The notes under the pieces are model-generated. The model saw only the letters and a program-made list of their open reading frames with translations. It made no database searches and had not been told where the DNA came from. Positions 37,201 to 48,150 of a stretch of 64,000 nucleotides of DNA are shown piece by piece. The translations under genes were made by a program, and so were the position numbers. The stretch is from Tamarix chinensis. Its lineage: Eukaryota > Streptophyta > Magnoliopsida > Caryophyllales > Tamaricaceae. The stretch is from assembly GCA_030549775.1 (NCBI GenBank), contig CM060172.1, forward strand, positions 9,659,861 to 9,723,860, in the 5' to 3' direction. Position 1 is the stretch's first letter. Every line of letters starts with the position of its first letter.

Positions 37201-39173
37201 AAAATAGTTGTAATACTAATAATGGAATAATAATAATAATAATAGTAATTTGAAATAATAATAATTATTATTATTATAATAAACACATCTTAATAATAAT
37301 AATAGTAATAATAGAAACAATAAGAATAATAATAATAATAAAATAGAAATAAAAATACAATAGGGCTTCACCCCTCAATAGAAATAATAATAAAAACATT
37401 AATACTAATAATAATAATAATAATACATATTAATAATGGAAATAATAATAATAATATGTATATTCAAATAAATGAAATAAAATAAATTAAGTCTTGTAAA
37501 AATAGGGAAAGGGGTTGAGAGGGTCTAGGGTTCAACCTTAGGCTAGTGGTGATAGGCGACACCAGTGGTGGTGCACGGAGGCGGCGACGGTGGCCGAAAA
37601 AAGAGAAGAAAAGGGTAAAAGTTGAAGGCTGGGAACAAAATAGGGAGAATGAAGGTGGGAGATGGGGTGATTATGGTTGCCTAAAAGGAGAGGAACATAA
37701 TAAGGGTGACGGCGCATCCAATGGTGGCGGCTCACGGCAGTAGTGGTGGTGGCCGAATGGAGGAGAAGAAGAGAAAGAGAGGAGGAGAGGGAGAAAGAGG
37801 AAAGGAGAGGTAGGGGAAGGTAGAGGGTGGTCTGTAGAATAATTTGGGAGGTGAAAGAAATGGCGGTAGAGGTGGAAGTGGTGGCTAAGGGTGGTTCGAA
37901 GGGCGGCGGAGGTAGAAGAATAGGTTGATCAGGGAGGGAACTTCACACAGCTAAGGCGACTTGTGCAGGAAGAATCGAGGGGGATGGTTAGTTTGGTTAG
38001 CTAAAAGGCGGTGCAGGGAGTACTCAGGTAGCCAGAACGAGCGGTAGTGTTGGCCGGAGGCAGAGGTAACGGTGTCTAAAGGGGCGGCAGTGGTAAGGTT
38101 GGGGAATTCTGGGTAAATAACCAAAGCTCAATGCATAGCTCAAACACGGGGTATTTATAGGGTGTAAATGAGAGGGTAGGGTTCTATGGGTCGGTTAGGG
38201 AATAGGGTAGGTAAGTTTTCGGTCGCCGGTGGCAATCAAAATGGGGTAAGGGTTGGTTAGCTGAAAGAGTGATCGTGTGTGAAATGGAAGGGAGATGGGG
38301 CAGATCAAGGAGGTTGCTGAAACAGAGGGAAGAGAAAGGGAGGAAAAAGGCTGGTCAAAGGGGCGAGATCGGTCGTGAAGTTACAGGTGCAGGTTGGCAT
38401 CGATGAGGGAAGAAGGAAGAAGAAGATGGGGGGTTGCGTGGATCGGTTGGCCTAGGGGAAAAGAAAAGAAAGAAAGGGGAATCGGGCGGTCTAGCGCGAG
38501 GGCTAAGGTTCTTAAACCAAATGACATGTTTCAACGAAAAAAGAGGGGAAGTACTAGGCAGCGAAGGAGAAGGAAGAGGATCGACTGCACGGGCTAGGCC
38601 TCCCCGAGGAAAAGGAAGAAGAGGAAAGGGCAACTGGGTTGTGAGCTGGCCCAGGTCGGGGAGGGGAAAAAAAAGAAAAAGAAAAGAAGAAGAAAGAAAA
38701 AGAAAGAAAGAAAAAGAAAAAGGAAAAGAGAAAAAAGAAAAATAATGGATTAGGTTAATTAAATTAATTGGGATATTTGGGATATTTAAAAATATTAATA
38801 TTTAAATAAAATAATATTTAAATCCTTTTTTAGGCTAATTGAGGATTTTTAAAAGGTTTTTCATAAATTCTATTTTAATTAGCAAAATACCCTAATTTTC
38901 TCCAATTAAAGTATTTATAAAATTCATATTAATTTGGAACTATTTTCTCCTTCTTATTTTAAATAAAATAATTTATTTAATTAATTTTCAAAATAAAATC
39001 CTTAATTAGCTAAAATGCCCAAATTTATCCTAATTAAAATGCTCTAAATTTCTTCTTGATTTTCCCTAATTAATTTCCTTTTATTTTAATAAAAATTAAT
39101 TAATTTAAATAATTTTCCTAATAAAATCTTATTTAACTCTAATTTTTAAAATTAGAAATTTTGGGGCATTTCG

Positions 39174-39442
39174 GGCAATGACACCTACTAACATAGTCTC
39201 TAATCGGAATTTGAGATTCCTTTAACACTTTTGGGACAAGTTATAGGAGGTTATAGGAATGATATTAAGGATAAGTATAGATGAGAAGACTAAGATGACA
39301 ACTCAAATACCCGGGGATATGCTATAGGCTTATGTTTTAGACTTCTAAGGTAGTTGGGAAGAGAGTATACATTTGGTTGAGTTCTCGTATAACAATAATT
39401 ATAAAGCTAGCATAGGGAAGTCACCCTTTGAGGCACTTTATA
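39174..39442 (+). pseudogene. Gypsy X integrase, part 2
   Basis: After the D2 target duplication the integrase resumes (degenerate SDRDPRFTS-like block at about 39,200). It ends in the conserved integrase C-terminal segment reading SIGKSPFEALY just before 39,443, where LTR W interrupts it. It carries several stops and frameshifts, so it is dead. Confidence 0.75.
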
Positions 39443-39860
39443 TGTAACACCCCCAAAATTCACTACTGAAAAATTTCATTTTATTAGAAGAAATTGCGGA
39501 AGCAAAATATTAGACGGTGAATTTCGGGGATATTACCGCCACACTTCGTACCAGACCGGTTCACTCATACCGTTCCAGTACCAAGTACTAAGGCTAACGA
39601 ACAAAATATCAATTGTTAGAAATTCAAACCATTATTAAATCAGAGTAGCGCAAGTAAACATTTTATAAGAATAGATTCCACCAATGGTGGTTACAAGAGC
39701 CAAAAATACATTTAAACCAGAAAGTAAAAGCAAAAGGAGAATCCTAAAAGTCCGGATAACCCTTACGCTCTTTCCTGTTGCCCACTTGAGTAGCACCTAA
39801 AAAGACCTGCAAGGGACACTGCCCATTGAATAGGTATGGGCCCCACGAAGGGAACCCTTC

Positions 39861-39874
39861 AGTACTATGGTACT
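39861..39874. repeat. Inverted repeat (LTR hairpin), 5-bp stem
   Basis: AGTAC-TATG-GTACT, followed by 'aagtaaccc'. Confidence 0.65.
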
Positions 39875-40129
39875 AAGTAACCCATTAAAACATACTTAAA
39901 AGCAAGCCCGTAATGTCACACATGATACAAATCTATATACGTATATAACAAGATGTGTACATATAACGTTCACATAATTAACAATCACGTCAGATATCAA
40001 TAGGTCGTTATGAATAATCGATACTTTCGGGCCTTAAGCCATGTCATAGTGCAAAATCAATACATATGGGCCTTAAGCCATTAGTCCATCATTATTCAAT
40101 CAACTCTCATATTTTATATCCATGTGAGT

Positions 40130-40570
40130 GCGGGAATCCCACTATTATAGCTGGTGGATCGGTCACTTATAGGGCAGAATGCACCTAACCACTATTATAT
40201 GCCGATGGATCGGTCTCTAGGGCAAAACGCTCCTGGCCACTATTATTCCCCGGTGGACCGGTCTAGCCCCGACTCACATGGTGTTCCACTATAAGTGATT
40301 AGTATTTTTCCATAATTTTATTCACATACATGACTGATTTTATTGAGCTCAGGACCCCCACTATTATTGCCGGTGTATCGGAACCATCCAGGGCAACACG
40401 CTCCTAGGCTACTATTATGTCCAGTGGATCAGTACTCATAATCACTTACCAGGGCAACACGCTCCTGGGCCACTATTTTATTCGGTGGATCGGTACTCAT
40501 AATCACTTGCCAGGGCAACACGCTCCTGGGCCACTATTATAACCGGTGGATCGGTAATCAATATCATAAT
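40130..40570. repeat. CCACTATT..GGTGG repeat array in LTR W
   Basis: About seven units. The last three are 60-70 bp near-tandem copies with 'agggcaacacgctcctgggc' between hairpins. Confidence 0.8.
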
Positions 40571-41269
40571 CCAATTGGGCCCAGCTCATAATCTTTCACT
40601 TTCATGATTAGTATTTTTCCTTTCTTTAATCAGCACAACAAATCCATTTATTTGCCTTAGATGGGAGATCAAGAACCCGGGACACAAAGGTACACCGGTC
40701 GTACCGGTGCATACAAGCTACTCAGTACCCTTCAACCATGAACCCAGGGACGCAAAGATACCTTGGTCGTACCGGTGCATAAAGCTACTCAGTACCCTAC
40801 CGACAAGGACACCTAATCCATAAGTATGCATACCCCCTAACTAGGTCCGTAGAGCTAGATAGAGTAAGATATAGGGCCTGGCTAGGGCACAAAGGCACAC
40901 CAGCAAATACCAGAACAATCATGGGCTAAACCACGTCTTTAGGGTAGCGACCCTTAAAGAGCCACAATTCCCGATCTTGAGGTCTTTCACTTTAAGTATT
41001 AGTGTCTTAATTAAAGTGATCACGAAAAGCACAATAATCATATACTTATTCACTTTCAATCGTTCTAATATCATTACTCGTTTCTTATTCAGGCGGTTAT
41101 CCAAGATAACACAGAGAAATCATTAAGGCCATCAAAATCTCATATAATTCCGAATTAGGATTCATTCTCGTAATACTTACTAATTATCAAATACTCTTAC
41201 CTTACTAATCAGCGTTATTTGAGTCATATTATAAAATTCCACAATCACAACAACATGTTAGGTACAAAT

Positions 41270-42110
41270 TACTCATTTACCCCTTACTTATATAATTGCT
41301 AAGTCATCACTTCCTTACTTGACAAATTACCATATTACCCTTCAGGTTTTATAATTACCAAATTACCCCTTACTTGTTTTAGGTTACCAAGTTATCTCCT
41401 ATGCTTTTTAGATCACCATTCACCCCTTATAACTGTTAACCTTAACATATTTCCCTTTTTGGTTGGTTAGATTACCAAATTGCCCTTCTCCTTTGTTATA
41501 ATTACTAAATTGCCCTTGAGTTGGGTAAATTACCAAATTACCCTTCTTCATTATCATAATTACCATTTTACCCCTCTCAATTATTATAATTGTCATTTTA
41601 CCCTTTTCAATTATTATAAATCCCAAATTACCCTTCTTCATAATTACAATTATTAATTTACCCTTCTTTATAATTATAATTACCAATTTACCCTTCTCCA
41701 TATTTATTATTATTAATTTACCCTTCTCCATATTTATAAGTATTAATTTACCCTTCTCCATGTTTATAATTACTATATTGCCCTTCTTCATTATTAAAAT
41801 TACCATAATGCCCTTTTATTGGTTAATTTATCAAATTACCCTTCTCTATTATCATAATTATCCAATTACCCTTTTATAATCATAATTTAATTACCAATTT
41901 ATCCTTCATCGTTATCATTATTACCAAGTTACCCCTTACTCCCAAGTGTGCCATAAATATCCTTTTAATTTACAAAATTACCCTTCTACCCCTTACTTCC
42001 AAATTACCATAATATCATTTTATTTACAAAATTACCACAATACCCTTTTACTTATAAAATTACCATAACACCCCCTTTTACTTTCAAAATTACTACTTTA
42101 CCCCCTTTAT
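41270..42110. repeat. Minisatellite 'ttacccttctccatatttat' in LTR W
   Basis: Roughly 25 degenerate units of about 30-35 bp alternate 'aaattacccttctc' with 'atnataattacc'. The minus strand gives a 128-codon frame (41,420-41,806) of INMEKGKL-type repeats that is a by-product of the repeat. Confidence 0.85.
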
Positions 42111-43020
42111 TACACCACTTTTATTAAATTAACATTACCACATGGAATAATAATATTAATACTCCATTAATAATATCCAACTCCACCAACCATTATATTT
42201 TAATATAATACTTATTATCACCCACACATATTAGGCCATAATCTAGCACAAGGAATATTACTAAAATGCCCCTAAGGCTCCCAATAATAATATTCATGCA
42301 TAAATGGTCACAATAATATAATATGACATGGATAAGTACTTTAACACTTTCATTAATAATCAAGTTCTTCCCTTAGACAACATTTACACACATAGCACAT
42401 AAAAGAGCATACTTTCCTTTTTATTAAACAATACAAGCAAACATATAAATTATACTAACAACCATATATCTAACATAATAACATATTAAAAATCTTAATG
42501 TGCAAACATACATTTATCCATGCGTTTAAGTGGGGTTTAACGATTACCTTATATCCCACAAAAATCGAATCTTACCGGTATCCCGGTTAAAGATTCAAGC
42601 TTTAAATAGAAAAATCAACACCTAAAAAAGAAAAAGGGAAGTAAGGAGAAAAGGGAGAAAGAAAAGGAAAAAGGGGTAAAGGGAAAAGGAAAAATAGGGA
42701 AACAAAAAAATTTAATTTATAAAAATAATAAAATATAATATTTTTGATAAGTTATTTAATTTAATAATTTAATTAAATATAATTTAATGTATTGGCTTAA
42801 AAAGGAAAATTTTAGTAAAATATTAGTTTGAAAAATTATTTAAATAAAAATATATGATAAAATGATAAAATATTTATTTTTAATTTATTAAATACTCTTA
42901 TCCAAATTTCATACTCAAAAATCTATAAAATAATTAAACTAAATAATTTTAAAAGCTAATTTATTTCAAATAAAAGGTATGTATTAAGTTATAGGTTTTC
43001 TAAAGTTTTGGGGGATTACA

Positions 43021-43780
43021 TTATAGATATAAGTGTCAGATACCCTTATGTTGGAGTGACATCAGTGAGAAGATTGTACTTGCACTATGGATGATTGAGG
43101 AGACGACTCAATATTTTTGGCTGATCTAGGACATAATGAGAGCAAATTAGAGTCACTAGAAGAGCTATGTAGATCAGAGGCAACATAGTGATGGATTTGA
43201 GTAGAGAGATAGAATTTTGTTGAGGGTTTCACCCACTAAAGGGGTGTAGAGATTTAGTTAGAAGGGTAAGCTGAGCTTGAGATACATTGGTCCTTATCTG
43301 ATTCTTGATAGGGTTAGCGAGGTTGTATACTGCTTAGCACTTCCACTAGAGTTGGCTTGAGTTCATAATATATTCCATATCTCATAGTTGAGGAAGTACA
43401 TCACAGATCTATCTCATATAATTAGACCTAATGAGATTAAGCTCGATGATTCTTTATCATATGAGGAGAGCCTTTTGTGGATTCTTTACACTAAGGTACA
43501 TCGTACTCGGACAAGCTCAGTTCCACTCGTGAAGATTCCTAGGAGTTTTCAAGTAACCTAAGAGACAAAGAATAACATGCACGATTCACATTTTAAGCTT
43601 TTTCGTATGAGTGTATTAGGGTTTAGGGTTCTCTCTCTCTTTTAAAGGGGCAGTCCTCAATAGTATAGCGTCAACTCTGGTAGAGTAAACCACCAAGATT
43701 GCCTTTCCTTACAACATTTTTCCCTTACCAACCTTTACTTCTTGACTGTGGGGACAAAGTATCTTTTAAGTGTGTAGTGA
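43021..43780 (+). pseudogene. Gypsy X integrase end and chromodomain-like tail, 3' untranslated region
   Basis: It resumes the reading interrupted by LTR W (CQIPLCW..). At about 43,380-43,610 it carries a LRKYI.D.SHVI..DELELNDSLSYEE segment and a divergent VPLVKIPRSFQ...HFKLF tail, which correspond to the chromodomain-containing C terminus of plant chromoviruses. The rest to 43,780 is untranslated. A weak purine patch (GTGGGGACAAAG, 43,748-43,759) is a possible polypurine-tract relic before the 3' LTR. Confidence 0.75.
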
Positions 43781-46714
43781 TGTAATATCCCAAATTTTAG
43801 CTAAATTTAATCTCAAGTTATTAATATTGTAACATTATTCTAATATTAGAAAATTAATATTTCTACCTTACCCTAATTCCCTAATCCTAAATCTTAACTT
43901 AACCCTAGTCTCTATTCTAGGTTATCATTTTTTTATCTAAACCTAATCCCAAAAAGTTGTTAATTAAGTTATCATAACACCCTAACTTAAATTATTCGAA
44001 CTTAATTCTAAATCTAAACCTAAAGTTAATTTTTTCTCTTGATCCTTTTTCTCTTTCTCCTATTTCTTTCCCTAAACTGACCTTCTTTTTCCCTTCTTAC
44101 TTCCTCAGTCATATCCCCTTATCATTCCATACTCCCTAATATCATCGTCATCCTTGTCCTACGCATAAGGGTTGGCGTTGACAAATTATGTTGATCGTCC
44201 CACCTTCTTCGCTCCCTCTCATGCATGTATGTATATTTATGTATATATAACACATTAAATGCCCTCATCAACTTCCTTCTCCCTCTATTTTTCTATCAAA
44301 AACCCACCACAAAACAAAACCTTTCTCTTCCCCTCTCCCTCCTCCTCATCATCGCCAAAACATAACACCAACCCCTCCACTAACAATCCTTACTAAACAC
44401 CATCCTTAAACACAAACACTCCTCACCATTTCTACCCCTACCACCATCCAAAATCACCACAAACACCCTTACCTCCTTCAGTAAAACCCTTCACAAATCG
44501 ACACACCCCCACCAATCGACAACTTCCACTGCAACAACTACCCCCTTTAGCCCTTTTTGTCATTCCTCGCCACCAGGAAATGGTAGCTTATGTTGTTTCC
44601 ATCCCTTTGGCTTCAACACTTGTTGTCGTTCCTCTACACTTGTTATGCAAAGTTTCCCCAAAGGACTCCATTTAGTTTGGGTTGGTTTTCCTTCGTTATT
44701 TAATTCTCCATTACTTTATCATTTCCTTAATTATGTGATTTAATCCTAATTGTGGTTTATTATGGTTTTTTAGGTATTTTTTGGAGGTTGAAGAAGAGGC
44801 AAAATAGGATATATGCTTAGAGACTAGTGTCTTTTTGGTAAGAATATTAGTCGTAGCCTAGAATTTTTGTGTTAAGTGTTATCTATAACTATATGTATTA
44901 TCGTGTTATTATTATTGTGATGTTAACTACATGTTGTTAATGCTATCATATGAGAACATGATATTATGTGATGAAAATGAGTAAGATGAGAAGCATGAAA
45001 TATCATTATGATAATTATTATGTGGAAAACCTTAAGAGGATTGGTATGGTATATGGTTGTGATATGGGATTAATAAAGTATGATAAGTGGAAAAATGATT
45101 ATATGTAAGATGTATGGTGATAATCGGATGATTTGGAAATAATAATACGGAACATATAAGGTTTTAGTGAAATAAGGACATTTGTTTATCTTTAAGATCA
45201 TTTTAGTTAATATGGATCTAACATGGAGATTTTGGAATTTTCATGTGTTAGGTGATTTAAAATATGCTAAGTGTATCATGTGAAATATTTGGAGGAATTA
45301 TAAATGGCATAGGTTCCACAAAATAAGGAAATGACTTAATTTGGGAATATTAACCCTAAAGTGGGGGTGTTATTATCATATGTTTGAGACGGTAGATTTA
45401 GACCAAAATTTTTGGACAAGTTGTTAAATTTGGAATTTTAGGAATGTATATCGATTTTTGGGAGTATATACGAGCCTTATAGGAAAAGTTATGACTTGTG
45501 AAATTAGGGTTTTACAATCATTATAAATATTAACTTTTGAGATATGGCTATTATCGTATGTGTAAAACGTGTGAGTTAGAACTTGAATTTTAGTTTTGTT
45601 AATAACAAAAATATTTGAGGAAGATGTACTAAATTTAGAGGATAAAAGAGCAATAGAGGAGAAGTTATGCATAACAAGATAATTTCGGGTTTCTTAGGAA
45701 TTATATGGATATAAACCCTTAAGAATGGCCTTGTTATCTATGTAACTATTATTTAATTGCTTTAATTATGTTTTGTACATATCAAATCAATCACAAATGA
45801 GACATTAATCATGTAAAGTGAAAGATCATATGAGTCTGGTTGAGGTGTTTTATAGGTCTGTTCTATCATACTATAATAGTAGCTCGTGTGTGTTTTTTCC
45901 TATGATGTGCATCAGTCCATTCCATTACATTAAGAATAGCGGGGCCCTAAAATCAAAATGAATGAGAAAATGATTTGTGATAAGTAACTAATGGATAAAA
46001 CATTAATTATTTAAAGTGGAAGATTACGAGAATTAGTACCAAGATGTTGGGTCTGTTATACCAGACAATAATAGTAACTCAGATGTGTTGTCCCTGAGAG
46101 ATAATTTAGAACGTTCTACCAGCTTAAGAATAGTGAAGCCCCTAAACTCAACGTAAAAAAAAAGAGTAGATTATGCTATATCTAATAATGAGGTTTGTAT
46201 TAGTAATTACCTTATATTATTTTATGTATCTCGCATTTGTAATTATTTTCTACTACGAATACATGCTATTATTTTTATCTATTACTTGAATGTATTGTCA
46301 CCTTAATCATTATATAGCGTATTAACCATCATTTTTATGGGTAATTCTCATTCCCATGAACATAAGACTCGAATGTATTTATGCAAGTCGATGAGGACTA
46401 TGTAGATAATTTTGTAGCTTACAATGCTTTATGTGGGGTGGAGTGACTTCATGTATTGGGCATTTTAAGCGTAGAGTCATGCTATTTGAATGATATTCCA
46501 TTTTGTATTTTGGATTTTATACTCAGAGTTTTCTCCAACTCATATTTATGTTTATCGTATTCTAGTTTTAATTGTTTTGCCTTATAATTGACGTAAGGAT
46601 GGTATAGTAAGTCTCACTTGTGTTAATTACGGCACAAATACCTAGTTATTTTGGTATTATATTTTTGTTAGAAAAAATAAAAAAAAAATTAGCATTAAAA
46701 CTTGGCGTATTATA
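43781..46714 (+). mobile_element. 3' LTR of gypsy element X (2,934 bp)
   Basis: It begins TGTAATATCCC and ends about GGCGTATTATA. It aligns with the truncated 5' copy at 20,596-22,610 and lies directly downstream of the X coding remnant. Near its end 'cgtaaggatggtatagtaag' matches the reverse complement of LTR C. The 5-bp flanks of X do not match convincingly, consistent with great age and the local tandem duplication. Confidence 0.8.
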
Positions 46715-46818
46715 TAAGACATGAGAATGCCTTACTTGTACAAATATGTATTTGCCGAGAGTAACACATAAAATAAAAAATAATTTTCATGCTCTCATCC
46801 ATTACCACATAATCAAAT

Positions 46819-47365
46819 TTAGGGGTGCACAAACTTGATTTCTGTATTCGTTATGATATTTTTTTTCCAGATATCTACTCTATTTATTTTAAACTAGATA
46901 TTTGAATTCAAAAAATTTTAAAAATTTAGACCGAATATGAATTATGATATATCCAATATCTATACAAAAATACTATTTTATCTACTTTAATATGTTCTAC
47001 AAGACAATTTTTAAAAATATATACCTTATATTAGCTAATATTCATACTTATATTCATATAATTGTCTTATTTTATTAAAAAAAAGTATTAAAATTTTATT
47101 ATAAAAGTTTAAAATATAAAAATAAATAAATTTTAAAAACTTAAAACTATAAAAAAACATAATATTATGATATATTATTCAAATCATCAACAAAATAATC
47201 TGATAATCTAGTAAAATATTGGATATTCTTAGGATTAGATATTTTTTTTAACTAGATTTGTATCAGATATCCAAAATGTGGGATCAGATTTTTAATATAT
47301 CATATCTAATTTTTTTATTTTTTATTTTTTACACAACCTACTCAAAATCACAAACAAACCCCTAA
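46819..47365. mobile_element. Candidate hAT-like MITE (547 bp)
   Basis: TTAGGGGTGCACAAAC at the left and the inverse GTTTGTTTGTGATTT..TTAGGGGT-type sequence at the right bound an AT-rich non-coding segment. Short TAGGGGT termini are common in hAT MITEs, but I cannot find a matching 8-bp target duplication, so this stays tentative. Confidence 0.25.
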
Positions 47366-47399
47366 CTGATGCATGTACTAAACAATTTGGTATATGCTT

Positions 47400-47767
47400 A
47401 ATGGATGATGGTGACTTATGGGATAATTGATCACCAAAGTTAACAAGAGAGAAGGAATGGGAAGTAGGATAGTATTTGATCTAAGGTTAGGTAAAAAGTC
47501 AAACGCTCATAATTACCACTCAATGTTTCAATACTTGAGATAATTACAACAAAGTTTTTTCTCAACTTTATAGTGGGGGAATAAGGGAGATTGAAAATTT
47601 CAATTTCAATTTCAATTCAACGGGGTTAGTGTCTTGCATTATGTTGATGCTACTCATATTTATAGTGGCAACCATTGTTGGAAAAAGTCCATTCTATCAT
47701 TTCCTTTTACCTACCTAGTTGTATTCCAACCATTCTTTATTATCTAGTTATCTAATATAAGCTAACA
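47400..47767 (-). mobile_element. Candidate copia-like LTR fragment
   Basis: On the minus strand it starts TGTTAGCTTATATTAG (47,767) and carries a TATA box-like CTATAAATA (47,658-47,666 region) followed by a CTT/ATTGAAATTG leader-like stretch, the usual look of a copia LTR. The far end, primer site and target duplications were not found. The sequence from 47,768 to 48,150 has no recognisable gene. Confidence 0.35.
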
Positions 47768-48150
47768 ACTAGTCAGATAATAACTAAAATGAGGTTAACC
47801 GATGTGTAATATTTCTAATAGCCATATCAACATATCACATCACGAATCCCCTTGGCCCTTACATGCCGAAACTGTAGGTAATAAATCAAAGTACAAATCA
47901 ATAAATCATATCCCATACCTAATCAATCATCTCCTATAGTTAGTCAATCAAAATATTATGAATTGGAAGGGTTAATATGTACATCTAGCAAGAGGGTTGA
48001 CATTACTTTGATGGTTGGTTAGTACCTAAAAAAATTTGTTGAATCTCACCAACCCCACCATCTCTATGCTTCATCTTTTTCTTCCTTTTTTATTTCAAGG
48101 TTCTTGGTGCAATGGGCTAATTGTGCTTGATTATTATCAACAAAAGATAT

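Larger units (their letters stand above)
30093..39173 (-). mobile_element. Solo giant LTR D2 (about 5,150 bp without insert), carrying D3
   Basis: It begins TGTAACACCCC, ends GGGGCATTTCG, and is flanked by GGCAA (30,088-30,092 and 39,174-39,178). It sits inside the X integrase, whose coding resumes after 39,178. The module order matches D1: accgccatactta block, hairpin (30,609-30,625), CCAC..GTGG array (about 30,830-31,180), then after the D3 insert the 'ccataaattagattctccc' array (about 35,790-36,140), AAT/AAC tracts (about 36,620-37,470), G-rich block (about 37,540-38,120), purine tract (about 38,660-38,745) and AT-rich tail. Open frames here are low-complexity artefacts. Confidence 0.85.
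39443..43020 (-). mobile_element. Solo long LTR W (3,578 bp)
   Basis: It begins TGTAACACCCCC, ends GGGGGATTACA and has perfect target duplications TTATA (39,438-39,442 and 43,021-43,025). The gypsy coding frame reads ..FEALY before and Y..CQIPLCW after, so the insertion point is inside the integrase C-terminal part. Contents: 'accgccacacttcg' block, hairpin (39,861-39,874), CCAC..GTGG array (about 40,130-40,570) and a long 'attacccttctcc' minisatellite (about 41,270-42,110). No coding domains. Confidence 0.9.

Noticed and set aside
36985..37286. Poly-Asn (plus) and poly-Leu/Ile (minus) open frames
   Set aside because: They are translations of AAT and AAC microsatellites.
41420..41806. 128-codon minus-strand frame of INMEKGKL repeats
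   Set aside because: It is a by-product of the W minisatellite, whose units of about 30-36 bp keep a frame open; no start context or relatives.
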